Source of the DNA: Amaricoccus sp.
GTDB taxonomy: Bacteria; Pseudomonadota; Alphaproteobacteria; Rhodobacterales; Rhodobacteraceae
DNA length: 52,113 nt
NCBI RefSeq assembly: GCF_017995835.1
Contig: NZ_JAGOID010000011.1
Span: forward strand, 1 to 52,113
Direction: 5' to 3'
The translations under genes were made by a program, and so were the position numbers. The notes below the pieces were generated by a model, which searched no databases, had not been told where the DNA came from, and saw only the letters and a program-made list of their open reading frames with translations. Positions 39,898 to 48,959 of the stretch are shown in pieces. Every line of letters starts with the position of its first letter. Position 1 is the stretch's first letter.

Positions 39898-40809
39898 ATG
39901 GGCGATCACGATAGCGGAGCCGCGGCGTCGACCGCAGGCCCCGACGAGGCGGAACCAGACAGTTCCGCCCGACCATCCTTCCTTGCGCGGCTTTTCCGGC
40001 GCGAGGGCCCGGAATCTCAATCCGACGACGGCGACGACACGGAGCGGGCCGCCGCCCACCCCGGGGCGAGCGAGATCATCGGCAATGTCCGCCGCATCCG
40101 CCGGATGCGCGTCGAGGATGTCAGCGTTCCGCGCACGGAAATCATCGCGGTTCCCGACGACGCGACCCTGAGGGACCTTGTCGCCACCTTCAAGTCGAGC
40201 ACGATGACCCGGCTGCCGGTCTATTCCGGCACGCTCGACCGGCCTAAGGGCCTCGTCCACCTGAAGGATCTCGCGTTGCGCTTCGGCTTCGACGAAGGCG
40301 AAAGCGAGTTCGACCTCGAGGGGTTGCTCCGGCCGCTCCTCTATGTGCCGCCCTCGATGCCGATCGGGGTCCTGTTGCAGAAGATGCAGTCCGACCGCAT
40401 CCACATGGCGCTCATCATCGACGAATACGGCGGCGTCGACGGACTGGTGACGATCGAGGACATCCTCGAGCAGATCGTCGGCGAGATCGGCGACGAGCAC
40501 GACGAGGACGAGGTCGCGCTCTCGACGCAGGAGAGCGACGGGGTCTATGTCGCCCCCGCGCGCATGGAACTCGACGACTTCGCCAAGGAGACCGGCGTGC
40601 GCCTCGCCGCCCCGGACGTCGCGGAGGAGGTCGACACCCTCGGGGGGCTAGTGTCGCGCCTCGCGGGGCGCGTTCCGGCGCGAGGCGAGATCGTGGTCCA
40701 TCCCGACGGACACGAATTCGAGGTGCTCGACGCCGACGCGCGCCGGATCAAGCGGCTGCGGCTGCGGCTGCGGCGCTCCGCCCCGGGCGCGTCCGAAGCC
40801 GCCGAGTAG
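39898..40809 (+). CDS. CBS-domain HlyC/CorC-family protein
   Basis: A 303-residue soluble CorC/HlyC-like protein. A tandem CBS pair spans roughly residues 60-190 (MRVEDVSVPRTEIIAVPDD, DRIHMALIIDEYGGVDGLVTIEDILEQIVGEI) and a CorC_HlyC domain with the YVAPARMELDDF start completes the C-terminus. The family is linked to Mg/Co efflux and, as YbeX, to ribosome maturation, which fits its position between ybeY and lnt. The start is uncertain: ATG 39898 (MGDHDSG) resembles relatives, but TTG 39871 has the better ribosome site (AGGAGG at 39859-39864). Confidence 0.88.
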   Translation: MGDHDSGAAASTAGPDEAEPDSSARPSFLARLFRREGPESQSDDGDDTERAAAHPGASEIIGNVRRIRRMRVEDVSVPRTEIIAVPDDATLRDLVATFKSSTMTRLPVYSGTLDRPKGLVHLKDLALRFGFDEGESEFDLEGLLRPLLYVPPSMPIGVLLQKMQSDRIHMALIIDEYGGVDGLVTIEDILEQIVGEIGDEHDEDEVALSTQESDGVYVAPARMELDDFAKETGVRLAAPDVAEEVDTLGGLVSRLAGRVPARGEIVVHPDGHEFEVLDADARRIKRLRLRLRRSAPGASEAAE

Positions 40810-40818
40810 GCTCCCCCC

Positions 40819-42369
40819 TTGGACCGGGCGCGCGCGCGCGTCGCCGCGCTGTCACCCGTGCGCGCCGCGTTCCTTGCAGCCCTCTGCGGCGTCGCGCTCG
40901 CGGCGACACAACCGCCCGTCTCGTTTCCCTGGACGATCTTCCTCGCGCTGCCGCCGCTTCTGTGGCTATGCGAGGCCGCGGCGCGGCCGCGGGCCGCATT
41001 CCTGCGCGGCTGGGCCGCCGGCGCGGGCTATTTCGGCGCCGGCCTCTTCTGGATCGTCGAGCCCTTTCTGGTGGAGCCGGAACGGTACGGGGCCCTCGCC
41101 CCCTTCGCGCTCCTCGGCATGGCGGGCGGGCTCGCGCTGTTCTGGGGCGCGGCCTTCGCCGTGGCGCGCCGCATCGGTCGGCAGGGTCTCGCCGGCGCCC
41201 TGGTCCTCGCTTGCCTGTGGACCTTCGCGGAATGGTTGCGCGGGCACGTGCTGACCGGATTCCCCTGGGCGCTTCCCGGCTATGCGTGGATCGAGACGCC
41301 GGTGATGCAGGTCGCCTCCGTCGTCGGTCCCTACGGCCTGACCCTGCTCACGCTGACGGCCGGGCTCCTCCCCGGCGCGGCGCCCGGGCGCCGGGGCCTC
41401 GCCGCCGGCGCGACCGCCGCGCTGGCGCTGGCGGCGGCGGGATGGAGCTACGGCGCCTGGCGGCTTGCCCTGCCCGAGCCGGAACGCGCGCCGCCGCTGG
41501 TGGCGCGGCTGGTGCAGCCGAACATCCCGCAACGGCTGAAGTGGCGGCCCGAGCTTCAGCAGGAGTTCTTCGAGCGCCACCTCGCCGCCACGCGCGACAC
41601 CGCCGAGCCCGCGCCCGACGTGACGATCTGGCCCGAGACCGCCGCGCCGTTCCTCCTCGGCGAGGCGCCCTGGCTCCAGGCCGAGATCGCGGCGGCCGCG
41701 GGCGGGCGGCCGGTGATCCTCGGGATCAACCGCGCGCAGCCGGCCGCGGACGGCGAACTCTGGTTCAACTCCCTCGCGGTCCTCGGCGAGGACGGCGGGG
41801 CGCTGGCCGTCTACGACAAGACCCGGCTGGTTCCCTTCGGCGAGTACATCCCGCTCGGCGGGCTGATCGGCCGCCTCGGCGGTCCGGAGATCGCCACGCT
41901 GACCGTCCGCGGGTTCTCGCCGGGACCGGGGCCGCATCTGGTGACGGCGGCCGGGCTGCCGCCGTTCCTGCCGCTCGTCTGCTACGAGGCCATCTTCCCG
42001 GCGGCGCTGCGAGCGCCGGAGGGCCGGCCCGAATGGGTCGTCCAGGTGACCAACGACGCATGGTTCGGGGCGCTGGCCGGTCCCTACCAGCACTTCGCCC
42101 AGGCACGAGCGCGGGCGATCGAGCAGGGCCTGCCGATCGCTCGGGCCGCGAACACCGGCGTGTCCGCGATGATCGATTCCCGCGGTCGGGTCGTCGCCAT
42201 GCTGCCGCTCGGGGTCGAAGGATACATCGACGCCCCGCTTCCCGCCGCATGGCCCGAAACGATGTACGCTCGATGGGGAGATGTTCCGGTCCTCTTGGCG
42301 CTCGTGGCAGTTTTCGGATTAACTGCTTCAAATCTTATGAGTCGCGTTTCTCGCTCTCCGCGCCGATAA
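40819..42369 (+). CDS. lnt: Apolipoprotein N-acyltransferase
   Basis: Inner-membrane enzyme adding the third acyl chain to lipoproteins. The 516-residue protein has several N-terminal membrane segments and a periplasmic nitrilase-type domain. The catalytic triad is visible as Glu in TIWPETAAPF, Lys in YDKTRLVPFGEY and Cys in LVCYEAIFP; a last hydrophobic helix ends the protein. It starts with TTG at 40819, 9 bases after the CBS gene stop; no earlier ATG fits. Confidence 0.94.
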   Translation: MDRARARVAALSPVRAAFLAALCGVALAATQPPVSFPWTIFLALPPLLWLCEAAARPRAAFLRGWAAGAGYFGAGLFWIVEPFLVEPERYGALAPFALLGMAGGLALFWGAAFAVARRIGRQGLAGALVLACLWTFAEWLRGHVLTGFPWALPGYAWIETPVMQVASVVGPYGLTLLTLTAGLLPGAAPGRRGLAAGATAALALAAAGWSYGAWRLALPEPERAPPLVARLVQPNIPQRLKWRPELQQEFFERHLAATRDTAEPAPDVTIWPETAAPFLLGEAPWLQAEIAAAAGGRPVILGINRAQPAADGELWFNSLAVLGEDGGALAVYDKTRLVPFGEYIPLGGLIGRLGGPEIATLTVRGFSPGPGPHLVTAAGLPPFLPLVCYEAIFPAALRAPEGRPEWVVQVTNDAWFGALAGPYQHFAQARARAIEQGLPIARAANTGVSAMIDSRGRVVAMLPLGVEGYIDAPLPAAWPETMYARWGDVPVLLALVAVFGLTASNLMSRVSRSPRR

Positions 42370-42475
42370 CCGGAACAGGGAGTGGTGGGACACCCGAAGT
42401 CGCCAGGAGGCGTGCGCCGAGGTCCATGGGGACGCGGCATTTCGCCGGACGGCGCCGGGGGTTCTCGTTTTAGGG

Positions 42476-42880
42476 GTGGCAAACTTGACCTTGTCCGCGA
42501 GGGATATTGACGTGCACGTGGGCCAGCGGCTGCGTGACCGGCGCGAGGCGCTCGGCATCAGCCAGGGGCGGCTCGGCCGGCATCTCGGCCTGACCTTCAG
42601 CCAGGTGCAGAAATACGAGAAGGGCTCGAACCGCATCGGCGCGGGCCGGCTCTACCAGATCGCCGAGCATCTCGGCGTTCCGCCCGGCTACTTCTTCGAG
42701 GGCCTTGCCGCCGACGACCAGGCCAACCGCGGGAACGGAACCGCGTCGGCGGCCGGGCCGGACGAGGTGCGCCAGCTCACCACGGCCTTCGGCGCCATCG
42801 GCGAATCGAGCACGCGGGCCTCGGTCCTCGCGCTCGTCCGTTCGCTCGCCGACGAGGACCGCGACCGCGCCCGGCGCTGA
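42476..42880 (+). CDS. XRE-family helix-turn-helix regulator
   Basis: A 134-residue protein with an N-terminal Cro/C1-type HTH: VHVGQRLRDRREALGISQGRLGRHLGLTFSQVQKYEKGSNRIGAGRLYQIAEHLGVPPGYFFEG is split here by function into recognition (FSQVQKYEKGSNRI) and stabilising helices. The C-terminal part is short and uncharacterised. A GTG at 42476 is the apparent start, after AGGGGTGG. Its conserved position between lnt and metK in Rhodobacterales suggests a role near methionine/SAM metabolism, but no target is known from sequence. Confidence 0.87.
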   Translation: MANLTLSARDIDVHVGQRLRDRREALGISQGRLGRHLGLTFSQVQKYEKGSNRIGAGRLYQIAEHLGVPPGYFFEGLAADDQANRGNGTASAAGPDEVRQLTTAFGAIGESSTRASVLALVRSLADEDRDRARR

Positions 42881-43000
42881 CCATCCCCGCCGGCCGGGCC
42901 GCCCTGACCGCCCGGCCGGCGCGTCCTCCGCGCCGCCGCCAACGCCGGTCCCTGCGGCGGCCGGCATCGCCCCGTTTCCCCGACGGGCCACATCGCCCTC

Positions 43001-43085
43001 GCAAGACGGCTTCCTCCGTTGACCCTCCTCCGGTCCGGAAGTAGGCAGGGCCGCGCCCCGAAGGGCGACGAACAGGCGGGAAGGG
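43001..43085 (+). promoter_or_regulatory. Candidate SAM/SAH-type riboswitch leader of metK
   Basis: The 215-base gap before metK contains ACGGCTTCCT (43006-43015), identical to the core loop of SAM/SAH riboswitches as I recall the consensus, a class known upstream of metK in Rhodobacterales. CAA/TTG and CGG/CCG pairing around it would form a small stem. CTTCC could pair with GGAAG at 43037-43041 or with the metK ribosome site GGGAAG (43078-43083), hiding it. The flanks differ from the consensus and the element-to-start distance is longer than usual, so this is a candidate or divergent relative only. Confidence 0.35.
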
Positions 43086-43095
43086 CTTCGAGCAT

Positions 43096-44265
43096 ATGGA
43101 GATTCGCGAGGACTACACGTTCGCTTCGGAATCGGTGTCCGAAGGGCACCCGGACAAGGTCTGCGACCGCATCTCCGACGCCGTGCTCGACGCCTTCCTG
43201 GAGGCGGACCCCGAGGCGCGCGTCGCCTGCGAGACCTTCGCCACCACCGACCGCGTGGTCGTCGGCGGCGAGGTGCGCGGCCCCGGCTCCGTGCTCGCCC
43301 GCGTCGAAGACATCGTCCGCGACTGCGTGCGCGACATCGGCTACGAGCAGAAGGGCTTCCACTGGGCCACGTTGCAGGTCGAGAACTACATCCACGGCCA
43401 GTCCGAGCACATCGCCCAGGGCGTCGACGGCGGGGACGGCAAGGAAGAAGGCGCCGGCGACCAGGGCATCATGTTCGGCTATGCCGTCGCCGAGACCCCG
43501 GAACTGATGCCCGCGCCGATCCACTACGCCCACGCGATCCTCCGACGCCTGGCCGAGGCGCGCAAGTCCGGCGCGGAGCCCCGCCTCGGACCGGACGCCA
43601 AGAGCCAGCTCTCGCTGCGCTACGAGAAGGGCAAGCCGGTCGAGGTCTCCTCGCTGGTGCTCTCCACCCAGCATCTCGACGCCGACATGACCTCGGCCGA
43701 CGTCCGCGCCATGGTCGAGCCCTACATCGCCGAGGTCCTGCCCGAGGGCTGGCTGACCCGCGACACCGTCTGGCACGTCAACCCGACGGGCCGCTTCGTC
43801 ATCGGCGGCCCGGACGGCGACGCCGGCCTCACCGGGCGCAAGATCATCGTCGACACCTACGGCGGCGCGGCCCCGCACGGCGGCGGCGCCTTCTCGGGCA
43901 AGGATCCGACCAAGGTCGACCGCTCGGCCGCCTACGCCGCGCGCTACCTCGCCAAGAACGTGGTCGCGGCGGGGCTCGCGCATCGCTGCGCGATCCAGCT
44001 CAGCTACGCGATCGGCGTGGCGCGGCCGCTCTCGATCTACGCCGACACCTACGGCGCCGGCACGGTCCCCGCCGCCGCGATCGAGAAGGCGCTCGGCCAG
44101 GTGATGGACCTGACCCCGCGGGGCATCCGCACCCGGCTCGGGCTCAACCGGCCGATCTACCAGCGCACCTCGGCCTACGGCCATTTCGGCCGCACGCCCG
44201 ATGCCGACGGCGGCTTCTCCTGGGAGCGAACCGACCTCGTCGAGGCGCTCCGCGCGGCGGTGTGA
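43096..44265 (+). CDS. metK: S-adenosylmethionine synthetase
   Basis: Makes S-adenosylmethionine from methionine and ATP. The 389-residue protein has [24 protein letters not shown] at the N-terminus, the [12 protein letters not shown] motif, and [23 protein letters not shown] with the phosphate-binding loop. The ATG at 43096 is preceded by GGGAAGGG about ten bases upstream. It overlaps trmB by 4 bases (GTGA). SAM made here supplies TrmB, TlyA, MiaB and the MT-A70 enzyme in this window. Confidence 0.97.
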   Translation: MEIREDYTFASESVSEGHPDKVCDRISDAVLDAFLEADPEARVACETFATTDRVVVGGEVRGPGSVLARVEDIVRDCVRDIGYEQKGFHWATLQVENYIHGQSEHIAQGVDGGDGKEEGAGDQGIMFGYAVAETPELMPAPIHYAHAILRRLAEARKSGAEPRLGPDAKSQLSLRYEKGKPVEVSSLVLSTQHLDADMTSADVRAMVEPYIAEVLPEGWLTRDTVWHVNPTGRFVIGGPDGDAGLTGRKIIVDTYGGAAPHGGGAFSGKDPTKVDRSAAYAARYLAKNVVAAGLAHRCAIQLSYAIGVARPLSIYADTYGAGTVPAAAIEKALGQVMDLTPRGIRTRLGLNRPIYQRTSAYGHFGRTPDADGGFSWERTDLVEALRAAV

Positions 44266-44978
44266 CCGAGGCCCCGCCCGTCGCCGGCGAGCGACCGCAG
44301 CCGGCGCGCAAGTTCTACGGCCGGCGCCACGGCAAGGCGCTGCGCCCGGCCCAGGCCCGGCTCGTCGAGGATCTGCTGCCGCGGCTCGCCATCCCGGGCG
44401 CGGCGCGGCAGGGCGACCCGGCGCGCGCGCCGGTCGATCCGGCGGCGCTCTTCGGCGACGACCGGCCCGTCTGGCTCGAGATCGGCTTCGGGGCGGGCGA
44501 ACACCTCGCCCACCAGGCCGCGCTCCATCCCGGGACCGGCTTTCTCGGCGCCGAGCCGTTCGTCAACGGCGTGGCGGCCTTCCTCGGCAAGGTCGAGGCG
44601 CGGGGACTGGCGAACATCCGCATCCACCCCGGCGACGCCCGCGATCTCGTCGAACTGCTGCCGCCGGCGTCGCTCTCGCGGGTCTTCCTGCTCTACCCCG
44701 ATCCCTGGCCCAAGACCCGCCACCGCGACCGTCGCTTCATGAGCCCGGAGAACCTCGCTTTGCTCGTCCGGGCCATGGCGCCGGGGGCCGAGCTGCGCCT
44801 CGCCACCGACATCCCGGACTACGTGGCCCACGCCCTCGCCGCCGTGGCGGCGAGCGGCTTCCGGCGCGAGGAGCGCGACCCGGCCACGCCCTGGCCCGAC
44901 TGGACGCGCACCCGGTACGAGGCCAAGGCGCTGCGCGAGGGCCGCACGCCGGCCTATCTCAGCTTCCGCAGGGCCTGA
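44262..44978 (+). CDS. trmB: tRNA (guanine-N7-)-methyltransferase
   Basis: Methylates G46 of tRNA variable loops. The 238-residue protein shows the SAM-binding [29 protein letters not shown], and the catalytic/tRNA segment [22 protein letters not shown] start overlaps the metK stop, so both are translated from one mRNA. It converges on yciB with only three bases between the two stops. Confidence 0.95.
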   Translation: MTEAPPVAGERPQPARKFYGRRHGKALRPAQARLVEDLLPRLAIPGAARQGDPARAPVDPAALFGDDRPVWLEIGFGAGEHLAHQAALHPGTGFLGAEPFVNGVAAFLGKVEARGLANIRIHPGDARDLVELLPPASLSRVFLLYPDPWPKTRHRDRRFMSPENLALLVRAMAPGAELRLATDIPDYVAHALAAVAASGFRREERDPATPWPDWTRTRYEAKALREGRTPAYLSFRRA

Positions 44979-44981
44979 CCG

Positions 44982-45596
44982 TCAGGGATCCGAACGCCTG
45001 GCGTCGACGATCGCGTAGCGCGTGAACAACGGCACCTGCGCCATCACGAAGGCGAAGTTCGCCAGCGGCAGCACGAAGGTGCGAAAGTTCACCCAGACAT
45101 CCGTGCCCCAGCCGCGCCAGACCACCTCGTTCAGCACCGCAAGGACCGCGTAGAAGACGATGAACCGGCGCGTGAACTTCATCCAGCCCTCGTCGCGCAT
45201 GGGCAGGATCTCGTCCATCAGGTACTTCAGGTAGCTCTGTCCGCGCAGCAGCCCGAAACCGAGGATCCCCGCGAACAGCGCATAGAGGATCGTCGGCTTC
45301 ATCTTCACGAAGGTGTCGTCGCGCAGGATCAGCGTCAGACCGCCGAAGATCGTCACCACGACGGCGGTGATCACCGCCATCTTCGGCAGCTTTCGCGTAA
45401 GCGCATAGCTGATCGCGAGCGCGGCGAGGATCGTCGGCACGAACACCTTGGTCGAGAACAGGATCTGCTCGAGCTGCCGCTCCGTATCGGGCAGTCCCTC
45501 GGGCACCGGCGCCCAGCGATAGGCGAGGAAGAACACCGCGATCGGGCCGATCTCGAGGACGAGCTTCAGGATCGGGTTGATATGGCGTGCGGTCAT
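44982..45596 (-). CDS. yciB: Inner-membrane-spanning protein YciB / septation protein A
   Basis: A 204-residue polytopic membrane protein of the IspZ/YciB family, connected with cell-envelope synthesis and septation. The N-terminal LKLVLEIGPIAVFFLAYRW and VFVPTILAALAISYAL segments, TIFGGLTLILRDDTFVKMKPTILY and NEVVWRGWGTDVWVNFRTF are family hallmarks; about five membrane helices are visible. I chose the ATG at 45596 (MTARHIN) with GAGGGCG upstream; an ATG four codons earlier is also possible. It diverges from the MT-A70 gene. Confidence 0.9.
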   Translation of the reverse strand: MTARHINPILKLVLEIGPIAVFFLAYRWAPVPEGLPDTERQLEQILFSTKVFVPTILAALAISYALTRKLPKMAVITAVVVTIFGGLTLILRDDTFVKMKPTILYALFAGILGFGLLRGQSYLKYLMDEILPMRDEGWMKFTRRFIVFYAVLAVLNEVVWRGWGTDVWVNFRTFVLPLANFAFVMAQVPLFTRYAIVDARRSDP

Positions 45597-45717
45597 GGGC
45601 GCCCTCATATCCGTAGGTGGGCGGAAGTTCCATGCCCAACCGCGCGGAAACCGGACCGGATCGAGCCCGGGGATGAGGCCGCGACGTGTCTTGAGCCGGC
45701 AACCGGTTTGTCGCAAC

Positions 45718-46359
45718 ATGTTGCGCATGACCAACTCGGCAGCCCAAGACCTTTCACGACTCGCCGGCTCACAGTTCGGCACGCTGCTGGCGGATCCGCC
45801 CTGGCGGTTCGTCAACCGCACGGGCAAGGTCGCCCCGGAGCACAGGCGGCTCAGCCGCTACGGCACCATGTCGACCGACGAGATCGCAGGGCTGCCCGTG
45901 CCCGCCCTGATGGCGGAGCGGTCGCACTGCTACCTCTGGGTTCCGAATGCGCTCCTGCCCGAGGGACTGGCGGTGCTCGCCGGCTGGGGCTTCAGTTACA
46001 AGTCGAACATCGTCTGGCACAAGGTCCGCAAGGACGGCGGCTCCGACGGGCGCGGCGTCGGCTTCTACTTCCGCAACGTCACCGAACTGCTGCTTTTCGG
46101 CACGCGCGGACGGGACGTCCGCACGCTGCCCCCCGGGCGCCGTCAGGTCAATCTGCTCGCCACCCGCAAGCGCGAGCATTCCCGCAAGCCCGACGAGCAG
46201 TATGACGTCATCGAGGCCTGCTCGTGGGGACCCTGTCTCGAACTCTTCGGCCGGGGACTGCGCAAGGGCTGGACGGTCTGGGGCAACCAGGCCGACGACG
46301 ACTACAGGCCCGACTGGGACACCTACGCCTACAACTCCGGCTCGGTCGCCGCCGGGTAG
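45718..46359 (+). CDS. MT-A70-family adenine N6-methyltransferase
   Basis: A 213-residue single-domain methyltransferase of the MT-A70 family, which methylates adenine N6 in DNA or RNA. The catalytic motif DPPW is at residues 26-29 (LLADPPWRF), followed by SHCYLWVPNALL, NIVWHKVRKDG, ELLLFGTRG and a C-terminal GNQADDDY. No restriction nuclease or phage gene is nearby, so it looks like an orphan. The start is unsure (ATG 45718 or 45727, neither with a clear ribosome site). It may modify DNA for regulation, or an RNA; the target is unknown. Confidence 0.85.
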   Translation: MLRMTNSAAQDLSRLAGSQFGTLLADPPWRFVNRTGKVAPEHRRLSRYGTMSTDEIAGLPVPALMAERSHCYLWVPNALLPEGLAVLAGWGFSYKSNIVWHKVRKDGGSDGRGVGFYFRNVTELLLFGTRGRDVRTLPPGRRQVNLLATRKREHSRKPDEQYDVIEACSWGPCLELFGRGLRKGWTVWGNQADDDYRPDWDTYAYNSGSVAAG

Positions 46360-46410
46360 CCGTCGCCGGCCCCGCCAACCGTGCCGAGCGGCAGGCCGAT
46401 CGGCGCCCGC

Positions 46411-48195
46411 TCACGCCTTCGGCGCGAGCCTCAGCCCGAGGTCGCGGAGCTGCTCGTTGGTCGGGGCCGAGGGCGCGCCCATCATCAGGTCCTCGGCGCG
46501 CTGGTTCATCGGGAACATGATGACCTCGCGGATGTTCTCCGCCCCGGCCAGCAGCATGACGATGCGGTCGACGCCCGGCGCGATGCCCGCGTGCGGCGGC
46601 GCGCCGGTGCGGAAGGCCGAGATCATCCCGCCGAAATGGCCGTCGACGAAGGCGCGGTCATGGCCGACGACCTCGAATGCCTTGTACATCAGCTCGGGCC
46701 TGTGGTTGCGCACCGCGCCGGAGGACAGCTCCACGCCGTTGCAGACGATGTCGTACTGATAGCCGAGGATGTCGAGCGGGTCTTTCGTCTCCAGCGCCTC
46801 CATGCCGCCCTGGGGCATCGAGAACGGGTTGTGGCTGAAGTCGAGGTTCCCGGTCTCCGGGTCTTTCTCGTACATCGGGAAGTCGACGATCCACGCGAAA
46901 TCGAAGCGGTCCTCGACGGTCAGCCCCAGCTCCTTGCCGATCACGTTGCGGGCCTTGCCGGCGACGGCCTCGAACTTCGCCGGCAGACCGCCGAGGAAGA
47001 AGACCGCGTCCCCCTCGCCAACGCCCATCTGCGAGCGGATCGCCTCTGTGCGTTCCGGTCCGAGAGCCTTGGCGACCGGGCCGGCGGCTTCCATGCCGCC
47101 GGCGTCGAGGGCGCGCCAGAAGATGTAGCCCATCCCCGGCAGGCCCTCGGACTGGGCATAGGCGTTCATCCGGTCACAGAACTTGCGGCTGCCGCCCCCC
47201 GGCGCCGGGATGGCGCGGACCTGCGTGCCGGGCTGTTCCAGCAGACCGGCGAAGACCTTGAAGTCCGAGCCGCGGAAATGCTCGCTCACCACCTGCATCT
47301 TCAGGGGGTTGCGCAGGTCCGGCTTGTCCGAGCCGTACCACAGCATCGCGTCGCGATAGGCGATGCGCGGGAACTCCGGCGTCACCGGCCGCCCGCCGCC
47401 AAAGGTCTCGAAGACGCCGCGCATCACCGGCTCGATCACCTGGAAGACGTCCTCCTGGGTGGCGAAGCTCATCTCCATGTCGAGCTGATAGAACTCGCCG
47501 GGCGAGCGGTCGGCGCGCGGATCCTCGTCGCGGAAGCACGGCGCGATCTGGAAGTAGCGGTCAAAGCCCGCGACCATGATCAACTGCTTGAACTGCTGCG
47601 GCGCCTGGGGGAGCGCGTAGAACTTGCCCGGATGCAGGCGCGAGGGCACGAGAAAGTCGCGCGCGCCCTCGGGCGAGGAGGCGGTGAGGATCGGCGTCTG
47701 GAACTCGGTGAAGCCCTGCTCGTGCATCGCCTCGCGCAGGTGGCGGATCACCTTCGAGCGCAGCATGATCGTGTGGTGCAGGCTGTCGCGGCGGAGGTCG
47801 AGGAAGCGGTGCCTGAGCCGGGTCTCCTCGGGATACTCGGCCTCGCCGAAGATCTGGAGCGGCAGTTCTCCCTCGACGGCCGACAGCACCTCGACGTCGC
47901 GGATGAAGACCTCGATCTCGCCGGTCGGGATCTTCGGGTTGACGAGGGCGGCGTCGCGGGCCTTCACCTCGCCGTCGATGCGGACGACCCATTCGGCGCG
48001 GAGCTTCTCGACCTCGGCGAAGGCGGGGCTGTCGCCGTCGCACAGAACCTGGGTCACGCCGTAGTGGTCGCGCAGGTCGACGAACAGCACGCCGCCATGG
48101 TCACGCACCCGGTGAACCCAGCCCGAAAGCCGCACGACGTCCCCGACGTTCGCAAGGCGCAGGTCGGCGCAGGTATGGGTGCGATAGGCGTGCAT
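46411..48195 (-). CDS. aspS: Aspartyl-tRNA synthetase, probably non-discriminating
   Basis: A 594-residue bacterial-type class II enzyme. The N-terminal OB domain is [21 protein letters not shown], then come [24 protein letters not shown] (motif 2 region), the bacterial GAD insertion and the motif 3 segment [13 protein letters not shown]. His33 in RDHGG matches His31 of the non-discriminating Pseudomonas aeruginosa enzyme, where E. coli has Leu; it may therefore also charge tRNA-Asn, to be corrected by GatCAB. The ATG at 48195 has GAGGG upstream. A 269-base gap with repeat copy B separates it from the globin gene. Confidence 0.95.
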   Translation of the reverse strand: MHAYRTHTCADLRLANVGDVVRLSGWVHRVRDHGGVLFVDLRDHYGVTQVLCDGDSPAFAEVEKLRAEWVVRIDGEVKARDAALVNPKIPTGEIEVFIRDVEVLSAVEGELPLQIFGEAEYPEETRLRHRFLDLRRDSLHHTIMLRSKVIRHLREAMHEQGFTEFQTPILTASSPEGARDFLVPSRLHPGKFYALPQAPQQFKQLIMVAGFDRYFQIAPCFRDEDPRADRSPGEFYQLDMEMSFATQEDVFQVIEPVMRGVFETFGGGRPVTPEFPRIAYRDAMLWYGSDKPDLRNPLKMQVVSEHFRGSDFKVFAGLLEQPGTQVRAIPAPGGGSRKFCDRMNAYAQSEGLPGMGYIFWRALDAGGMEAAGPVAKALGPERTEAIRSQMGVGEGDAVFFLGGLPAKFEAVAGKARNVIGKELGLTVEDRFDFAWIVDFPMYEKDPETGNLDFSHNPFSMPQGGMEALETKDPLDILGYQYDIVCNGVELSSGAVRNHRPELMYKAFEVVGHDRAFVDGHFGGMISAFRTGAPPHAGIAPGVDRIVMLLAGAENIREVIMFPMNQRAEDLMMGAPSAPTNEQLRDLGLRLAPKA

Positions 48196-48375
48196 GATCG
48201 GCCCTCGTAGGCTCGGGAAAGGCCGGCCGGACATATCGGCCGCCCGCCCGCTAGGCAATAGCCGGCGGTCGGAAGCAGCCGGCGCGAATGCCGGAAGGGT
48301 CGGCGGGGCCTCGTTCCCAAGGTGGAGCCGCTGTCTCGCGCCTGCATTAACGATTCAATTCTGACTCTTTTGCTT

Positions 48376-48415
48376 GGCATATGCGTTGTGCATACGTCGT
48401 GCATGGAGCGTGCAT
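48376..48415 (+). repeat. GTGCAT repeat array, copy B
   Basis: The sequence reads GGCATATGC from 48376, then GTGCAT at 48388, 48399 and 48410. The spacings of the CAT cores are 13, 11 and 11 bases, the same as copy A at 27100-27140, including the GCATATGC palindrome and the TTGTGCAT core. It lies between the globin stop (48465) and the aspS start (48195), both on the minus strand, so its orientation relative to genes differs from copy A. It may control aspS or be a dispersed intergenic element. Confidence 0.7.
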
Positions 48416-48464
48416 CGAAGGATCCGCCGTAAACCCTTGACGCCGAAGTCTTCGGACGGAACCG

Positions 48465-48881
48465 TCAGGCCATCGCGCCGTGGGCGATCATCGCCTCGGA
48501 AAGGGTGGCGTAGGCGGCGCGCCAAGCCGATTGCACCTCGGGGGTGAAGTCGGGCCCGAGCGTCTCGCCGAGCGTGACGAGGAGCGCGTGGCCCATCGGC
48601 GCGAAGTGCTCGGGCGCCACGCCGAGGCGGGCATGGGCGCGGGCAAGGCCCGCCGTCGCGCCGGCGAGCGCGTCGGCATCGCCCACCACCTCGGCGATCA
48701 TCGCCATGGTCGACATGAACTTCATCCCCTGGTCGTCCATGTCGCCGCGGAAAAGCGCACGCATCTCCGGCGCCAGGGAGAAGAGGTTGTCGTAGAAGCG
48801 CGAGGCCGCGGGCTCGAAGTGCTCGCGCAGCAGCGGCAGGCTCTCCCTGACCCGCCGCACGTCGTCCGGAGCAATCGCCAT
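48465..48881 (-). CDS. Single-domain bacterial globin (VHb-like)
   Basis: A 138-residue globin resembling Vitreoscilla haemoglobin and the haem domain of flavohaemoglobins. Tyr30 (B10) in SRFYDNLFSLAPEMRALF, Phe44 (CD1), and proximal His83 in RAHARLGVAPEHF are present. There is no reductase domain. It likely binds oxygen or NO; detoxification or oxygen supply cannot be told apart here. The ATG at 48881 follows GGGAGGGG. Its gene is followed by a CCGAAG/CTTCGG inverted repeat near 48443-48455 and then by repeat copy B. Confidence 0.88.
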   Translation of the reverse strand: MAIAPDDVRRVRESLPLLREHFEPAASRFYDNLFSLAPEMRALFRGDMDDQGMKFMSTMAMIAEVVGDADALAGATAGLARAHARLGVAPEHFAPMGHALLVTLGETLGPDFTPEVQSAWRAAYATLSEAMIAHGAMA

Positions 48882-48959
48882 GGCCCCCTCCCCGATTCGC
48901 GACCAGCAAAGCACGAGGCGGGCGGCGGGAACCTTGATCCCGCGCAAACTGCCGGCGCG

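Noticed and set aside
42881-43095. SAM-II riboswitch before metK
   Set aside because: The characteristic A-rich loop and its conserved GCTAAA-type segment are not present; only a SAM/SAH-like core is seen.
48443-48455. CCGAAG/CTTCGG as terminator of the globin gene
   Set aside because: The two arms are separated by a single base, so only a short stem with a strained loop can form, and no T-run follows on the minus strand.
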